Below are positions 42,378 to 51,582 of a stretch of DNA of 64,000 nt, piece by piece. Position 1 is the first letter of the stretch. Each line of letters begins with the position of its first letter. The position numbers and the translations under genes were made by a program. The stretch is from Acidobacteriota bacterium. GTDB taxonomy: Bacteria > Acidobacteriota > Terriglobia > Terriglobales > Acidobacteriaceae. The stretch spans positions 1 to 64,000 of the forward strand of contig JAJYBU010000015.1 of NCBI GenBank assembly GCA_021778845.1, given 5' to 3'. The notes under the pieces were generated by a model that worked only from the letters and a program-made list of their open reading frames with translations, made no database searches and was not told the DNA's origin.

Positions 42378-44936
42378 CTAGAAGGTGTGGACGCTTCGGT
42401 CGATGACGAGCTCGTCGACGGAGATGTTGAGGGCCAGGCCAACTTTGCGGAAGCCCTCACGCCACTCGCGGGACCAGTAGGTGGCGTCGGAGCGGCTGAG
42501 GAGATCATTCCAGATGTTCTGCGCCTGCCAGAGGTTGATCTCCATCGGAATGGTGCGGAGGCTCTCCGCGATGGCGAGCGTTTCGTTGAGAACGGTGAGG
42601 CTGTGCGTGGTTTGCTGCTCGGCGGCGCCTTCGAGGCGGACCATGGCGCGCTTCATGCGCTTGTCGGCGGTGTAGCTGAGCAGGCCGGCGTCGAGGGTGA
42701 CGTGGTCGATCTCGGCGCGGCGGAGGAGTCGGGCGATCTCGGCGGAGTCAAAGGTCTCGACTTCGAGGGCGCGGCGAAGACCGGCGTTGATGGCGAAGCT
42801 GGCGGTGACGGCGAGCGCGGGAGGGGCGGCGACGTTCGCTTCGCCGAGGAAGTCGAGCAGCGTGGCGTGCTCGTTGTAGATGCGGATGAGCGAGCCTTCG
42901 ACTTCGGAGAGGGTCTGGTTGAGGATGTTCTCAAGGATGCGGTGCTGTTCGTCGGCGAAGAGCGAGGTGAGGGAGTAGAGGGTCGAGTCGAAGTAGCCGT
43001 CGATGAAACGGATGAGCTCGGGGAGATTGGCGCGGCGGATGGAGTGGCGCGCATTCTCGATGAAGGCGTCCCAGGCTGCGGCGTCTTCCGCGGGGAAGCG
43101 CTTGACGGCGGCGGAGAGGTTCTGGTCGCCGAGGTGCAGGACGACGAAACAGATGTCCTCACACTCCTCGGTAATGCGAGAGCAGAGGGTGGCGCGTCCG
43201 ACGGCGAAGCGGCCGCGGCCGGAGGTCATGACGTCGTAGCTGTGGCGGTGGACGTCGAAGCAGAAGATGTTGCCGGAGTCAGGATAGCTGCGGAACATGG
43301 AGCTGATGGCGTAGTGCGCGCCGACGCTTTCGAGGTCGAGGCGGCCGGCGTTGACGAAGCGGCGGTAGACCTCGGCACCGTTGCCGAGGTCGGGATCGTT
43401 GCTTTCGGCGCGGGCGAGGATCTGGAGGAAGTCTGCCTCAAGCTCGTAGGCGGAGCGGATGGAGAGTTCGGGGGTGGTGAAGAGGGCGGGATCGGTGAAG
43501 AGCTTGTTGGCGAGCTGGAGGACGCGGCCGGCGTAGGCGATGATCTGGATGGTTTCGATGCCGGAGATGTCGTCGAAGAACCAGCCGCAGGAGGTGTACA
43601 TGAGCTGGGTGTGGCGCTGGAGCTCGAGGAGTTCGAAGACGGTGATGCGTTCCTGCGATGTCAGAGGACGGGTGGCGTGGGCTGCGAAGAAGCGGTCGAG
43701 ATTGTCGGAGGAGCGGTCGAGGATGACGTGGATGTAGGCGTCACGGGCGGCCCAGAGATCCTTGAGGAGTGGGGCGGCGACGGCCTCGGCGAGGGGAGCG
43801 GTGCGGTCGCGGAGGAGGTCGAGGGCTTCGCGCAGAGGAGCGCGCCAGCGTTGGTTCCAGCCGGGCTTGCCGCCGCTGTTGCAGCCGCAGTCGGAGCGCC
43901 AGCGCTCGACGCCGTGGGCGCAGGACCAGGAGGTGTCGTCGACGACTTCGGCCTCCCACTGCGGGGGAAATTTCTCGAGGAACTCGCCGTAGTTGGTGAG
44001 CCGGGCGAGGTTGTTGTCCTTGACCCAGTTGAGGGCGTAGCTGAGGGCCATCTCGCCGTGCTTGTGGTGGTGGCCGTAGGATTCGCCGTCGGTGGCGACG
44101 TGCACGAGCTGCGGCTCGGGGGCGGGATGGTCGGCGGGGAAGCGCGAGAGGAGGCGGCGGGCGAAGGTTTCGCCGTCGTTGAGCAGGCCCTCGAAGGCGA
44201 TGGCGCGGGAGGCCGGGCCGTCGTAGAAAAAGACGGCGATGGAGCGGCCGTGGTCGAGCTGGACAATGTAGGGGCGGGTGGTATCGACGGTGGCGTCGTG
44301 GGTTTCGGTCCACGCGTCGGGGTCTTTGCCGGCAGTGGCGATGCGGCGGACGCGGGCGGCCTGGTGGGGAGCGAGGACGGTGAACCTGATGCGCTCCTGG
44401 GCGAGCAGGTCGAGGACGGAGCGGGAGACGGCGGTCTCGGCCAGCCACATGCCCTCGGGCTTGCGGCCGAAGCGGTGCTCGAAGTCGGCGATGCCCCAGC
44501 GGATCTGCGTGCGGGCGTCGCGCTCGGAGGCCAGCGGCATGATGATGTGGTTGTAGACCTGCGCCAGCGCGGAGCCGTGGTTGGAGTAGAGCGATGCGCT
44601 GGTCTGGTCGGCGTCCTGAATCATGCGGTAGGTGCGGGGGGCGTTGTCCTCCAGCCAGCTTAGTAGCGTGGGGCCGAAGTTGAAGCTCATGCGCGCGTAG
44701 TTGTTGACGATGCGGATGATCTGGCGCTGCTCGTTGACGATGCGCGAGGCGCCGTTGGGGGCGTAGCACTCGGAGGTGATGCGCTCGTTCCAATCGTGAT
44801 ACGGCGCGGCGGAGTCCTGCAGTTCGACGGTCTCGAGCCAGGGATTCTCGCGCGGCGGCTGGTAGAAGTGGCCGTGGACGCAGAGGTAGCGCTGCGGGGG
44901 AGCGGAGGCGGAGCCTGATTTGCGTGTTGCTGACAT
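42378..44936 (-). CDS. GH57-family glycoside hydrolase with DUF3536
   Basis: 852 residues, cytoplasmic (no signal peptide). Begins after a short leader with YLCVHGHFYQPPRENPWLE, the first GH57 motif. Later motifs include GMWLAETAVSRSVLDLLAQE and VATDGESYGHHHKHGEMALS, and the C-terminal half matches the DUF3536-type extension (DISGIETIQIIAYAGRVLQL, CFVVLHLGD). GH57 enzymes act on alpha-glucans such as glycogen. The same frame stays open 5' across the neighbouring glycosyltransferase to 45758; I reject that because those residues are a shadow and the ATG at 44936 starts the homology. Confidence 0.9.
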   Translation of the reverse strand: MSATRKSGSASAPPQRYLCVHGHFYQPPRENPWLETVELQDSAAPYHDWNERITSECYAPNGASRIVNEQRQIIRIVNNYARMSFNFGPTLLSWLEDNAPRTYRMIQDADQTSASLYSNHGSALAQVYNHIIMPLASERDARTQIRWGIADFEHRFGRKPEGMWLAETAVSRSVLDLLAQERIRFTVLAPHQAARVRRIATAGKDPDAWTETHDATVDTTRPYIVQLDHGRSIAVFFYDGPASRAIAFEGLLNDGETFARRLLSRFPADHPAPEPQLVHVATDGESYGHHHKHGEMALSYALNWVKDNNLARLTNYGEFLEKFPPQWEAEVVDDTSWSCAHGVERWRSDCGCNSGGKPGWNQRWRAPLREALDLLRDRTAPLAEAVAAPLLKDLWAARDAYIHVILDRSSDNLDRFFAAHATRPLTSQERITVFELLELQRHTQLMYTSCGWFFDDISGIETIQIIAYAGRVLQLANKLFTDPALFTTPELSIRSAYELEADFLQILARAESNDPDLGNGAEVYRRFVNAGRLDLESVGAHYAISSMFRSYPDSGNIFCFDVHRHSYDVMTSGRGRFAVGRATLCSRITEECEDICFVVLHLGDQNLSAAVKRFPAEDAAAWDAFIENARHSIRRANLPELIRFIDGYFDSTLYSLTSLFADEQHRILENILNQTLSEVEGSLIRIYNEHATLLDFLGEANVAAPPALAVTASFAINAGLRRALEVETFDSAEIARLLRRAEIDHVTLDAGLLSYTADKRMKRAMVRLEGAAEQQTTHSLTVLNETLAIAESLRTIPMEINLWQAQNIWNDLLSRSDATYWSREWREGFRKVGLALNISVDELVIDRSVHTF

Positions 44937-45022
44937 CGTGCCTTCAAGGATAGCAAGGCTCGGCGAGGGGATGAAGCCGTCGCGGGATGAGGTGCGCCGC
45001 GGACGTGAGGCTGCGCGGAGGC

Positions 45023-46006
45023 TCAGGGGGTCTCGTCGAGCGTGCGGCCGAAGATGAGTCTGCGGCTGGCCAGATAGGGGTGGAAGTCTACGAGGGGGAT
45101 GAACAGGCGCTGCACGCGGTTGTTGAGCAGCACGAGGATGGAGGAGATGGTGGTGAGCAGGACCTGGACCAGGATGATGATCATGCTGAAGGCTACGGTG
45201 GTTGCCCAGTCGAGCGTGGCGTGCACGGGAGAGAAGAGCCGGAACGAGAAGCCGGCGAAAATCAGGATGACGCAGGAGACGAAGAGGCCGATGGAGAGCA
45301 GCAGCAGACGGACAAAGATGGTGTCGGCATAGACCGACATGCTGCTGAAGCCGTGCACGATGAGCGAGGAGAAGCTCATCTTGGATTTGCCAGCGTAACG
45401 ACGGCCGCGGCGCACGGGCACCAGCGTGATGGGGAGCTGCGAACGCATAATGGCCGCGGGAAGATTGTTCCATAGATCGGAGACCATGACGAGCCGGTCG
45501 ACGTAGCTGCGGGAGAGGACGCAGAAGTTCCCGAAGCTGATGGACTGGCCGGTGACGAACTGGAAGAACCACTTGTAGAGCATGTAGAAGGTCTTGAAGG
45601 AGATGGTCTCGACGCGCTTCTTGCTGTGGGCGATGAAGCAGAAGTCGGTGCTGCGGTCGATGGTGTGGGTGAGAGCCTGGATGGCGTGCGGAGGGTCCTC
45701 GCCGTCGGCATCCATGACGAGCACGGCGTCTGCGTCGTGGTCCTCTGCGGCTACGCAAAGACCGATGGCGATGGCGCGCTGGTGGCCGACGTTGACCGAC
45801 ACGGCGACGACTTCGGCGCCGACAAGGTGCTCAAGGTCAGATGCGTCCTGGCAGCTGGGCGGCAGCTCATCGGTGGAGCCGTCGTCAATGATGCTGACGA
45901 AGATCTGGAAGGGGAGCATGGCTGCGGACCTGTCCAGCTCGCGCAGAAGCATGCCCAGTGCAATCCAGTCGTTATAAACGGGAATGATGATACGCAGCTT
46001 TTTCAC
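45023..46006 (-). CDS. GT2-family glycosyltransferase with C-terminal membrane helices
   Basis: 327 residues from the GTG preceded by GGAGG. The N-terminal GT-A domain opens LRIIIPVYNDWIALGMLLRE, with IIDDGSTDE and the metal-binding VLVMDADGEDPP. Two strong membrane helices follow (about 235-300). This is the DPM1/GtrB/ArnC layout, in which sugar is moved onto a polyprenyl phosphate at the inner membrane. It lies 86 bases upstream of the GH57 gene on the same strand, a possible operon without a clear functional link. Confidence 0.87.
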   Translation of the reverse strand: MKKLRIIIPVYNDWIALGMLLRELDRSAAMLPFQIFVSIIDDGSTDELPPSCQDASDLEHLVGAEVVAVSVNVGHQRAIAIGLCVAAEDHDADAVLVMDADGEDPPHAIQALTHTIDRSTDFCFIAHSKKRVETISFKTFYMLYKWFFQFVTGQSISFGNFCVLSRSYVDRLVMVSDLWNNLPAAIMRSQLPITLVPVRRGRRYAGKSKMSFSSLIVHGFSSMSVYADTIFVRLLLLSIGLFVSCVILIFAGFSFRLFSPVHATLDWATTVAFSMIIILVQVLLTTISSILVLLNNRVQRLFIPLVDFHPYLASRRLIFGRTLDETP

Positions 46007-46269
46007 GAGACCTCCTGAAGTGCGGACGCTCGGGTTGCGGGTGTCGTGGCAGCATGATAGCAAGGGCGAAGGCGACCGGATGTGATGTCGGACGCTGGAG
46101 TTCGACGTCGAGGGTCCACCCCATCCGCTGACGTCCGTATGGCCTGCTCGGTCAGAGCCTCGTTATTGCGGCAACAAGGAAGCCTGGATGCTGAAGACGA
46201 TCATAGAGGTGTGAATCTCTTCTCTTCTTTCGTGGCGAAACGCGCCAAGCCTTGCACGGGTAACTGCAA

Positions 46270-46968
46270 TCATTCGGGCTTGGCGAGGTCGCAGGCGCGC
46301 CACAGGTACCAGCTCGCCACCGAGCGCCAGGGTGCCCACTTCTTTGCGCGGCGTTCCATCACATCGGGCTTCGGGAGCAGGTCGGGCGTGACCTTGGTGG
46401 CGGGCTTCAAGCCCTGGAAGGTGAGGGCGAAGCCTTTGCGGACGCCATAGTCGGTGGTGGGCAGGACGTCCGCGCGGCCGAGCCTGAAGATGAGCATCAT
46501 CTCGACGGTCCATTTGCCGATGCCACGCACCTGCGTCAGGTGCTCGATGATGTCGGCGTCAGACATGCGGCGAATGCGGGCCAGCGTGGGGACGGTGCCG
46601 TCAAGAGTTTTGGCGGCGAGGTCACGCAGCGCGAGGATCTTGTTGTGCGAGAGGCCGGCGGCGCGGAGTTGCGGCGTGGGGCAGTCCAGGATGTGCTGCG
46701 GCGTGGGGTGCTGGCCAACGCCGCAGATGGGTTCGAAGCCGGCGAGCATGCGGGCGTGGATGGTGGCCGCGGCCTTGCCGTGAAGTTGCTGATAGATGAT
46801 GGACTCGGTGAGCGCCTCGAAGGGCGACTGACTGGAGGCGAGGCGGAGGGTAAACGGGCCGGCACGGTCGATGAGCCGGCCAAGTTTCGGGTCAGCAGCG
46901 GAGAGCGCGGCGATGGCCGCTGCGGGATCGTAGGGGAGTTTGCGGGTCGGGCCGGAGCGTCGGGGCAT
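46270..46968 (-). CDS. AlkA-like DNA-3-methyladenine glycosylase
   Basis: 232-residue HhH-GPD base-excision enzyme. Visible are ALTESIIYQQLHGKAAATIH, the helix-hairpin-helix VRGIGKWTVEMMLIF, and the catalytic Asp in DVLPTTDYGVRKGF. No iron-sulfur Cys cluster, so it belongs to the AlkA/MAG branch rather than Nth/MutY, and it lacks AlkA's N-terminal domain. It removes alkylated purines. Single gene. Confidence 0.9.
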   Translation of the reverse strand: MPRRSGPTRKLPYDPAAAIAALSAADPKLGRLIDRAGPFTLRLASSQSPFEALTESIIYQQLHGKAAATIHARMLAGFEPICGVGQHPTPQHILDCPTPQLRAAGLSHNKILALRDLAAKTLDGTVPTLARIRRMSDADIIEHLTQVRGIGKWTVEMMLIFRLGRADVLPTTDYGVRKGFALTFQGLKPATKVTPDLLPKPDVMERRAKKWAPWRSVASWYLWRACDLAKPE

Positions 46969-47360
46969 GAAGAGAATGATAGGCGGTGGCCGCGGGGCCT
47001 GGGGGGCAACAGGCGAAGAAATATCTGCGGAAATGGCGCCAGGCCTGTAGGCAGGAAATTTTCGCCGGTGAGGGAGTGAGTGAGCCGGTGGGTGCGCCCC
47101 GGGTGGGAGCGATTAACACTGGAGGGAAAATTCGCCGGGAGCCATTTTTTGCTCGATTAGCGGACAAAATAGGGGTATTAGCGTGGGTAAGGTGATCGCC
47201 ATCACATCTTTTTATTTTCGCTGCTATACTCAATTTCGCAAAAACTATTGGTTCCAGACGACGTGATCTGGGCCGGTGGGAGCACGAATCGTCGGCAGCG
47301 GGATCGTCGTCAACAACCTCAACAGTGGACTTCTGACGCAGGGGAAGCAGGAACGGATTC
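46969..47360. other. promoter region of the respiratory operon
   Basis: Contains two near-copies of GGAAAWTTCGCCGG about 67 bases apart (near 47057 and 47124), then an A+T-rich stretch with a CRP/FNR-like palindrome and a -10 hexamer. After the predicted start there is a leader of about 120 bases before actA. No gene is supported. Confidence 0.55.
47191..47230 (+). promoter_or_regulatory. CRP/FNR-like site and promoter of the act-cox operon
   Basis: GGTGATCGCCATCACA (47191-47206) fits the TGTGA-N6-TCACA pattern with one mismatch. TATACT at 47225-47230 is a good -10. The 17-base interval from TCACAT (47202-47207) places a weak -35 inside the palindrome. The palindrome centre is then about 40 bases before the predicted start, the class II activator position. 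Confidence 0.6.
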
Positions 47361-48236
47361 ATGGCGCAAGTATTTGACCGCAGCTCGAATGCCCTGGCTC
47401 GCGCAAGCCTGGTGCTGTCGGGACTGATCGTCATCGCACTCGGGGTGGCGCTGAACAGCTTGCAACGGTCGCCGTGGGTGACCAGGCAAGGACAGCGTCC
47501 GGACCAGCCGGTACCTTTCAGCCACAAGCACCACGTGGAGGGGCTCGGGCTGCAATGCCAGTACTGTCATACGTCGGTGGAGAAGAGCTCGTATGCAGGC
47601 ATCCCTCCAACCAAGACCTGCATGAACTGCCACTCGCAGATATGGACGAACGCGAATCTGTTGGAGCCGGTGCGGCAGAGCTGGGCGACGGGAGCGTCGC
47701 TCCAGTGGATCAAGGTGCATGACCTTCCGGACTTCGTCTACTTCAATCATGAAATCCATGTGAACAAGGGCATTGGATGCGCAAGCTGCCACGGCCGCGT
47801 GGACGAGATGCCGCTGATGTATATGCAGAACTCGCTGCAGATGGAGTGGTGCTTGAATTGCCACCGCAATCCGGCGGTGAATCTGCGGCCGACCGCGGAG
47901 ATCTACAACATGGCGTGGACAGGGCCTTCGAGCGATAAACCCGTGTGGTGTTCTGCAACCGGTGCGGTGGGACCAACGGCACAGCAGGTGGCTTGCGTGG
48001 AGACCGATCCTGCGGCGAGCAATCCTGAGATGGCGCAGATGAGCCAACCTGCGGAGTTGAGCAAATCCGCGGCGCTGGACAAGGCGCAGACGGTTGCGGA
48101 TGTCTCGCCGGCCGTCGTGATGCCGGCCAACTATGTGAAGTTCACCAGCCAGGACGAGCTGGGACATTACCTGATGAAGCAGTACCACATTCGCACGGCC
48201 AACGAGCTGTCCAGCTGTGAGGTGTGCCACCGATGA
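47361..48236 (+). CDS. actA: Alternative Complex III pentaheme cytochrome c subunit
   Basis: 291 residues. N-terminal membrane anchor (about 15-33) and five CXXCH haem sites: CQYCH (66), CMNCH (87), CASCH (140), CLNCH (164) and CEVCH at the very end. The number, spacing and FSHKHHVEGLGLQCQYCHTS opening match ActA. It passes electrons on the periplasmic side of the quinol oxidising complex. First gene of the operon; stop overlaps actB (ATGA). Confidence 0.93.
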   Translation: MAQVFDRSSNALARASLVLSGLIVIALGVALNSLQRSPWVTRQGQRPDQPVPFSHKHHVEGLGLQCQYCHTSVEKSSYAGIPPTKTCMNCHSQIWTNANLLEPVRQSWATGASLQWIKVHDLPDFVYFNHEIHVNKGIGCASCHGRVDEMPLMYMQNSLQMEWCLNCHRNPAVNLRPTAEIYNMAWTGPSSDKPVWCSATGAVGPTAQQVACVETDPAASNPEMAQMSQPAELSKSAALDKAQTVADVSPAVVMPANYVKFTSQDELGHYLMKQYHIRTANELSSCEVCHR

Positions 48237-51200
48237 ACGAGACGCGCATAGGAATCGAGCAGGCGATGGCGGTAGAGGGCGGGACGCAGGAAGTTGGAGC
48301 GCAGGAAGCGCAGGTTGTGACGGCGATTGCGCCGGCCCAGCCGTCGAAGTTGAAGATGACGCTGGCTGAGGTGCGCGCTAAGCTCGACGGAAAGAGCGGC
48401 AAGCGCTACTGGAAGAGCCTGGATGAGTTGGCTGACACGCCAGCATTCCAGGAGCTGATGCAGGAGGAGTTTCCGCGCCAGGCCTCAGCAGGCGAGTGGG
48501 TGGATTCAGTCTCTCGGCGCGGCTTTCTGAAGGTGATGGGCGCAAGCTTTGCACTGGCTGGATTGGCCGGATGCACCAAGCAGCCCGAGGAGCCGATCTT
48601 TCCGTATGTGAAGCAGCCAGAGGATCTGGTGCTCGGCAAGCCGATGTACTTTGCCACGGCGCATCCGTTTCCGACGGGCGCGATTCCGGTGCTGGTGAAG
48701 TCGGATGCGTTCCGCCCCATCAAGCTGGAGGGCAATCCGGAACACCCGATCGCGAAGGGCAAGTCGGATGCGTTTACGCAGGCGTCGCTGCTGGATTTGT
48801 ACGATCCTGACCGCTCGCAGTTTCCACGCTTCCGTGGAGAGCAGGCGGACTTCAGCCGCTTCCAGCAGGAGTTCGCGAAGGCGGTTGCGGCGAGCAAGAC
48901 CGGCGACGGCGTGGTGTTCCTGTCGGAGACGATTACGTCGCCGACCCTGGCCGCGCAGTGGAAACAGGTGCAGGCGAAGTATCCGCAGGCGAAGCTGGTG
49001 CAGTATGAGCCGGTGAACAACGATGCGGGACGTGCTGCGTCGAAGGCTGCGTTTGGCGACTACTACGACACGCAGTACAAGCTCGAAGATGCGGATGTGA
49101 TCCTCGCGCTGGATGCGGATTTTCTGGGCGGAATCGGGTTCCCCGGTTTTCTCCCGATGTCGGCCGCGTGGGCCGAGCGGCATCGGTTCGACAAAGACAA
49201 GCCGATGAACCGGCTGTATGCGGTGGAGACGATGCCGACGGTCACGGGCTTCAAGGCCGAGCATCGCCTGGCGCTCAAGCCGAGCGAGATCGACCAGTTT
49301 GCGAATGCGTTGGCGGGCGGGAACTCGACGCTGAGCAACCCTGAGGCGCAGAAGTTTCTCTCCGTCGTGATGGAAGACATCAAGAAGTCGGGCGGCCGGT
49401 TCGCAATCGTCGTTGGGCCGTCGAGTTCGCAGGCAGCGCACTTTGCGGCGCTGACGGTGAATGCGGGATTGGGCGCCGTCGGCAAGACGGTCTTCTACAC
49501 CGAGACGGTGGCGTCGATTCCGAGCGAGCATGTGTCGGATCTGAAGGCGCTGGTTGCGGACATGAACGCCGGCAAGGTGGAGTGGCTGGTGATGCTGGGC
49601 GTCAATCCGCTATACAACGCTCCGGTGGATTTGAACTTTGAAGACGCGTTCAACAAGGTGCCGCATAGAGTGCATCTCGGCTCGCATGTGGACGAGACGG
49701 GCTTCTACTCGACGTGGCACATCAACAAGTCGCATTACCTTGAGAGCTGGACAGACGCGCGCGCATACGATGGCACGATCTCGATCGTGCAGCCGATGAT
49801 TGAGCCGCTGTATGGCGGCAAGAGCGCGCACGATGTGTTGCAGACGTTGATCGATCCGCAGGTGAGCGCGTATCAGTTGGTCCTCGCCAACGCGAAGACC
49901 TACATCAAGGCACCGGGTGGCGATACAGCGAAGACCGTGGCAGCGAACGTGCCTGCCCCAGCGGCGACCGGAGCTGGGAATAGCGCTGCTGCGGATGCCG
50001 CCGCGAGGGCCGCTCTTGGAGTGGCGCGGGCCACCACACCCTTCGAGATGGCGTGGCGCAAGGCGCTTCACGATGGCTGGGTTGCGGACACGGCGTTTGT
50101 GCCCAAGACGCTCGGTGCACCAAAGGGTGGCGTGACCACTCCAGCGAGCGCGGGCAGCGGCATCGAGATCAGCTTCCGCCCCGACCCTTCGCTGTACGAC
50201 GGCCGCTACGGCAACAACGGCTGGCTGCAGGAGTTGCCCAAGCAGGTGACCAATATGAGCTGGGATAATGCTGCGCTCATGAACATGGACCTGATGGGCA
50301 AGCTGGGCATCGAGGAGAACGAAGCGATTGAGTTGACGCTCAATGGCCGCAAGATCATTACGCCGGTGCTGATGGCGCCCGGACATCCCAACGATGCGGT
50401 GACGGTGCACCTGGGGCTGGGGCGGCGCGCGGAGTGCGGACGCGTTGGCGCTGGCGTTGGCTTCAATGCATATGCGCTGCGGACGTCGGGCCAGCCGCTC
50501 TCTGCGGGTGGACTGATGATTGCGCGCGGCAAGGGATCGTATGACCTGTGCGTCACCAAGGTGCACAACATCGAGCATCGCGGAGCATTCGCGCAGCGCG
50601 ATTTGGAGCATCCTGAGTTTGACACGCAGGGCACCTACTCGCTGGCCGGACATGAGGCGATGGAGCGCTCGATCATCCGCTATGCGACCTACGAAGAGGC
50701 GATGAAGAATCCTGACTTCGCGCATCTTGGCACGAAGGATTCCAACGACACGCTGGTGAACAAGGTTGGATATAACCCGCAGGGTGAGGCCGTTCCGCAC
50801 GATGACAGCTTCTATCCCGATAACTGGCGCTACGACCATGTGATGGAAGTAGCCGCAGGCAAGGTGCTGCAGAACAAGTGGGGGATGTCGATTGATCTGA
50901 ACTCCTGCGTGGGATGCAACGCGTGCATCGTGAGCTGCTATGCGGAGAACAACATTGCGGTGGTGGGACGCGAGCAGGTGAAGATTGGCCGCATCATGCA
51001 GTGGATGCGCATCGACACCTACTTCGAGGGCGATCTGCATGCGCCCATCGCGCACTTCCAGCCGATGCTCTGCCAGCACTGCGAGAGCGCTGGCTGCGAG
51101 CAGGTTTGCCCGGTGGGCGCAACGGTACACACGCCCGAGGGCATCAACACGATGGTTTATAACCGTTGCGTTGGAACGCGCTACTGCTCCAATAACTGCC

Positions 51201-51580
51201 CGTACAAGGTGCGCCGATTCAACTTCCTGCTGTACTCGGATTACGACACCGAGAGCTTGAAGCTCATGCGCAATCCGGATGTAACGGTGCGCTCGCGCGG
51301 TGTGATGGAGAAGTGCAGCTACTGCATCCAGCGCATTGAGGCGGTGAAGATTGAAGCCGACAAGAACAATCGCGCGATCGCGGATGGAGAGATTCTGACG
51401 GCGTGCCAGCAGGCGTGCCCGACCGATGCGATCGTCTTCGGCAATCTCAACGATCCGAAGTCGCGCGTGGTGAAGCGCAAGGCCGAGGAGCGCGATTACC
51501 AGGTGCTCGCAGATTTGAACTACCGCCCGCGCACGACGTATACCGCTGGCGTCATCAACCCGAACGCGGAGCTTGCATAA
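48233..51580 (+). CDS. actB: Alternative Complex III iron-sulfur / molybdopterin-like subunit
   Basis: 1115 residues. The N-terminus has KRYWKSLDELADTPAFQE and a twin-Arg stretch SRRGFLKVMGASFALAGLAG (RR about 95), typical of ActB. A large molybdopterin-oxidoreductase-like domain follows (to about 740). The C-terminal ferredoxin part carries CVGCNACIVSC, CQHCESAGCEQVCPVG, CVGTRYCSNNCPYK, CSYCIQRIE and CQQACPTDA, enough Cys for four clusters. In known ACIII this subunit binds no molybdenum and relays electrons. Two domains in one chain, as in other ACIII operons. Confidence 0.93.
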   Translation: MNETRIGIEQAMAVEGGTQEVGAQEAQVVTAIAPAQPSKLKMTLAEVRAKLDGKSGKRYWKSLDELADTPAFQELMQEEFPRQASAGEWVDSVSRRGFLKVMGASFALAGLAGCTKQPEEPIFPYVKQPEDLVLGKPMYFATAHPFPTGAIPVLVKSDAFRPIKLEGNPEHPIAKGKSDAFTQASLLDLYDPDRSQFPRFRGEQADFSRFQQEFAKAVAASKTGDGVVFLSETITSPTLAAQWKQVQAKYPQAKLVQYEPVNNDAGRAASKAAFGDYYDTQYKLEDADVILALDADFLGGIGFPGFLPMSAAWAERHRFDKDKPMNRLYAVETMPTVTGFKAEHRLALKPSEIDQFANALAGGNSTLSNPEAQKFLSVVMEDIKKSGGRFAIVVGPSSSQAAHFAALTVNAGLGAVGKTVFYTETVASIPSEHVSDLKALVADMNAGKVEWLVMLGVNPLYNAPVDLNFEDAFNKVPHRVHLGSHVDETGFYSTWHINKSHYLESWTDARAYDGTISIVQPMIEPLYGGKSAHDVLQTLIDPQVSAYQLVLANAKTYIKAPGGDTAKTVAANVPAPAATGAGNSAAADAAARAALGVARATTPFEMAWRKALHDGWVADTAFVPKTLGAPKGGVTTPASAGSGIEISFRPDPSLYDGRYGNNGWLQELPKQVTNMSWDNAALMNMDLMGKLGIEENEAIELTLNGRKIITPVLMAPGHPNDAVTVHLGLGRRAECGRVGAGVGFNAYALRTSGQPLSAGGLMIARGKGSYDLCVTKVHNIEHRGAFAQRDLEHPEFDTQGTYSLAGHEAMERSIIRYATYEEAMKNPDFAHLGTKDSNDTLVNKVGYNPQGEAVPHDDSFYPDNWRYDHVMEVAAGKVLQNKWGMSIDLNSCVGCNACIVSCYAENNIAVVGREQVKIGRIMQWMRIDTYFEGDLHAPIAHFQPMLCQHCESAGCEQVCPVGATVHTPEGINTMVYNRCVGTRYCSNNCPYKVRRFNFLLYSDYDTESLKLMRNPDVTVRSRGVMEKCSYCIQRIEAVKIEADKNNRAIADGEILTACQQACPTDAIVFGNLNDPKSRVVKRKAEERDYQVLADLNYRPRTTYTAGVINPNAELA

Positions 51581-51582
51581 CG

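Noticed and set aside
42345-44663. A 772-codon plus-strand frame opposite the GH57 gene
   Set aside because: Gly/Val/Glu/Asp-rich composition typical of the antisense of a high-GC gene; no motifs, and the sense gene is clear.
42378-45758. A single 1126-codon minus-strand frame suggesting a GT2-GH57 fusion
   Set aside because: Its first 270 codons are a shadow of the GT2 gene in another frame, with Arg/His-rich noncoding composition. GH57 homology begins at the ATG at 44936 and the GT2 gene has its own ribosome site.
47057-47140. Two GGAAAWTTCGCCGG near-repeats in the act promoter region as an operator
   Set aside because: Imperfect, far upstream, and a similar string also occurs after the LOG gene (about 62738); too weak to annotate as a site.
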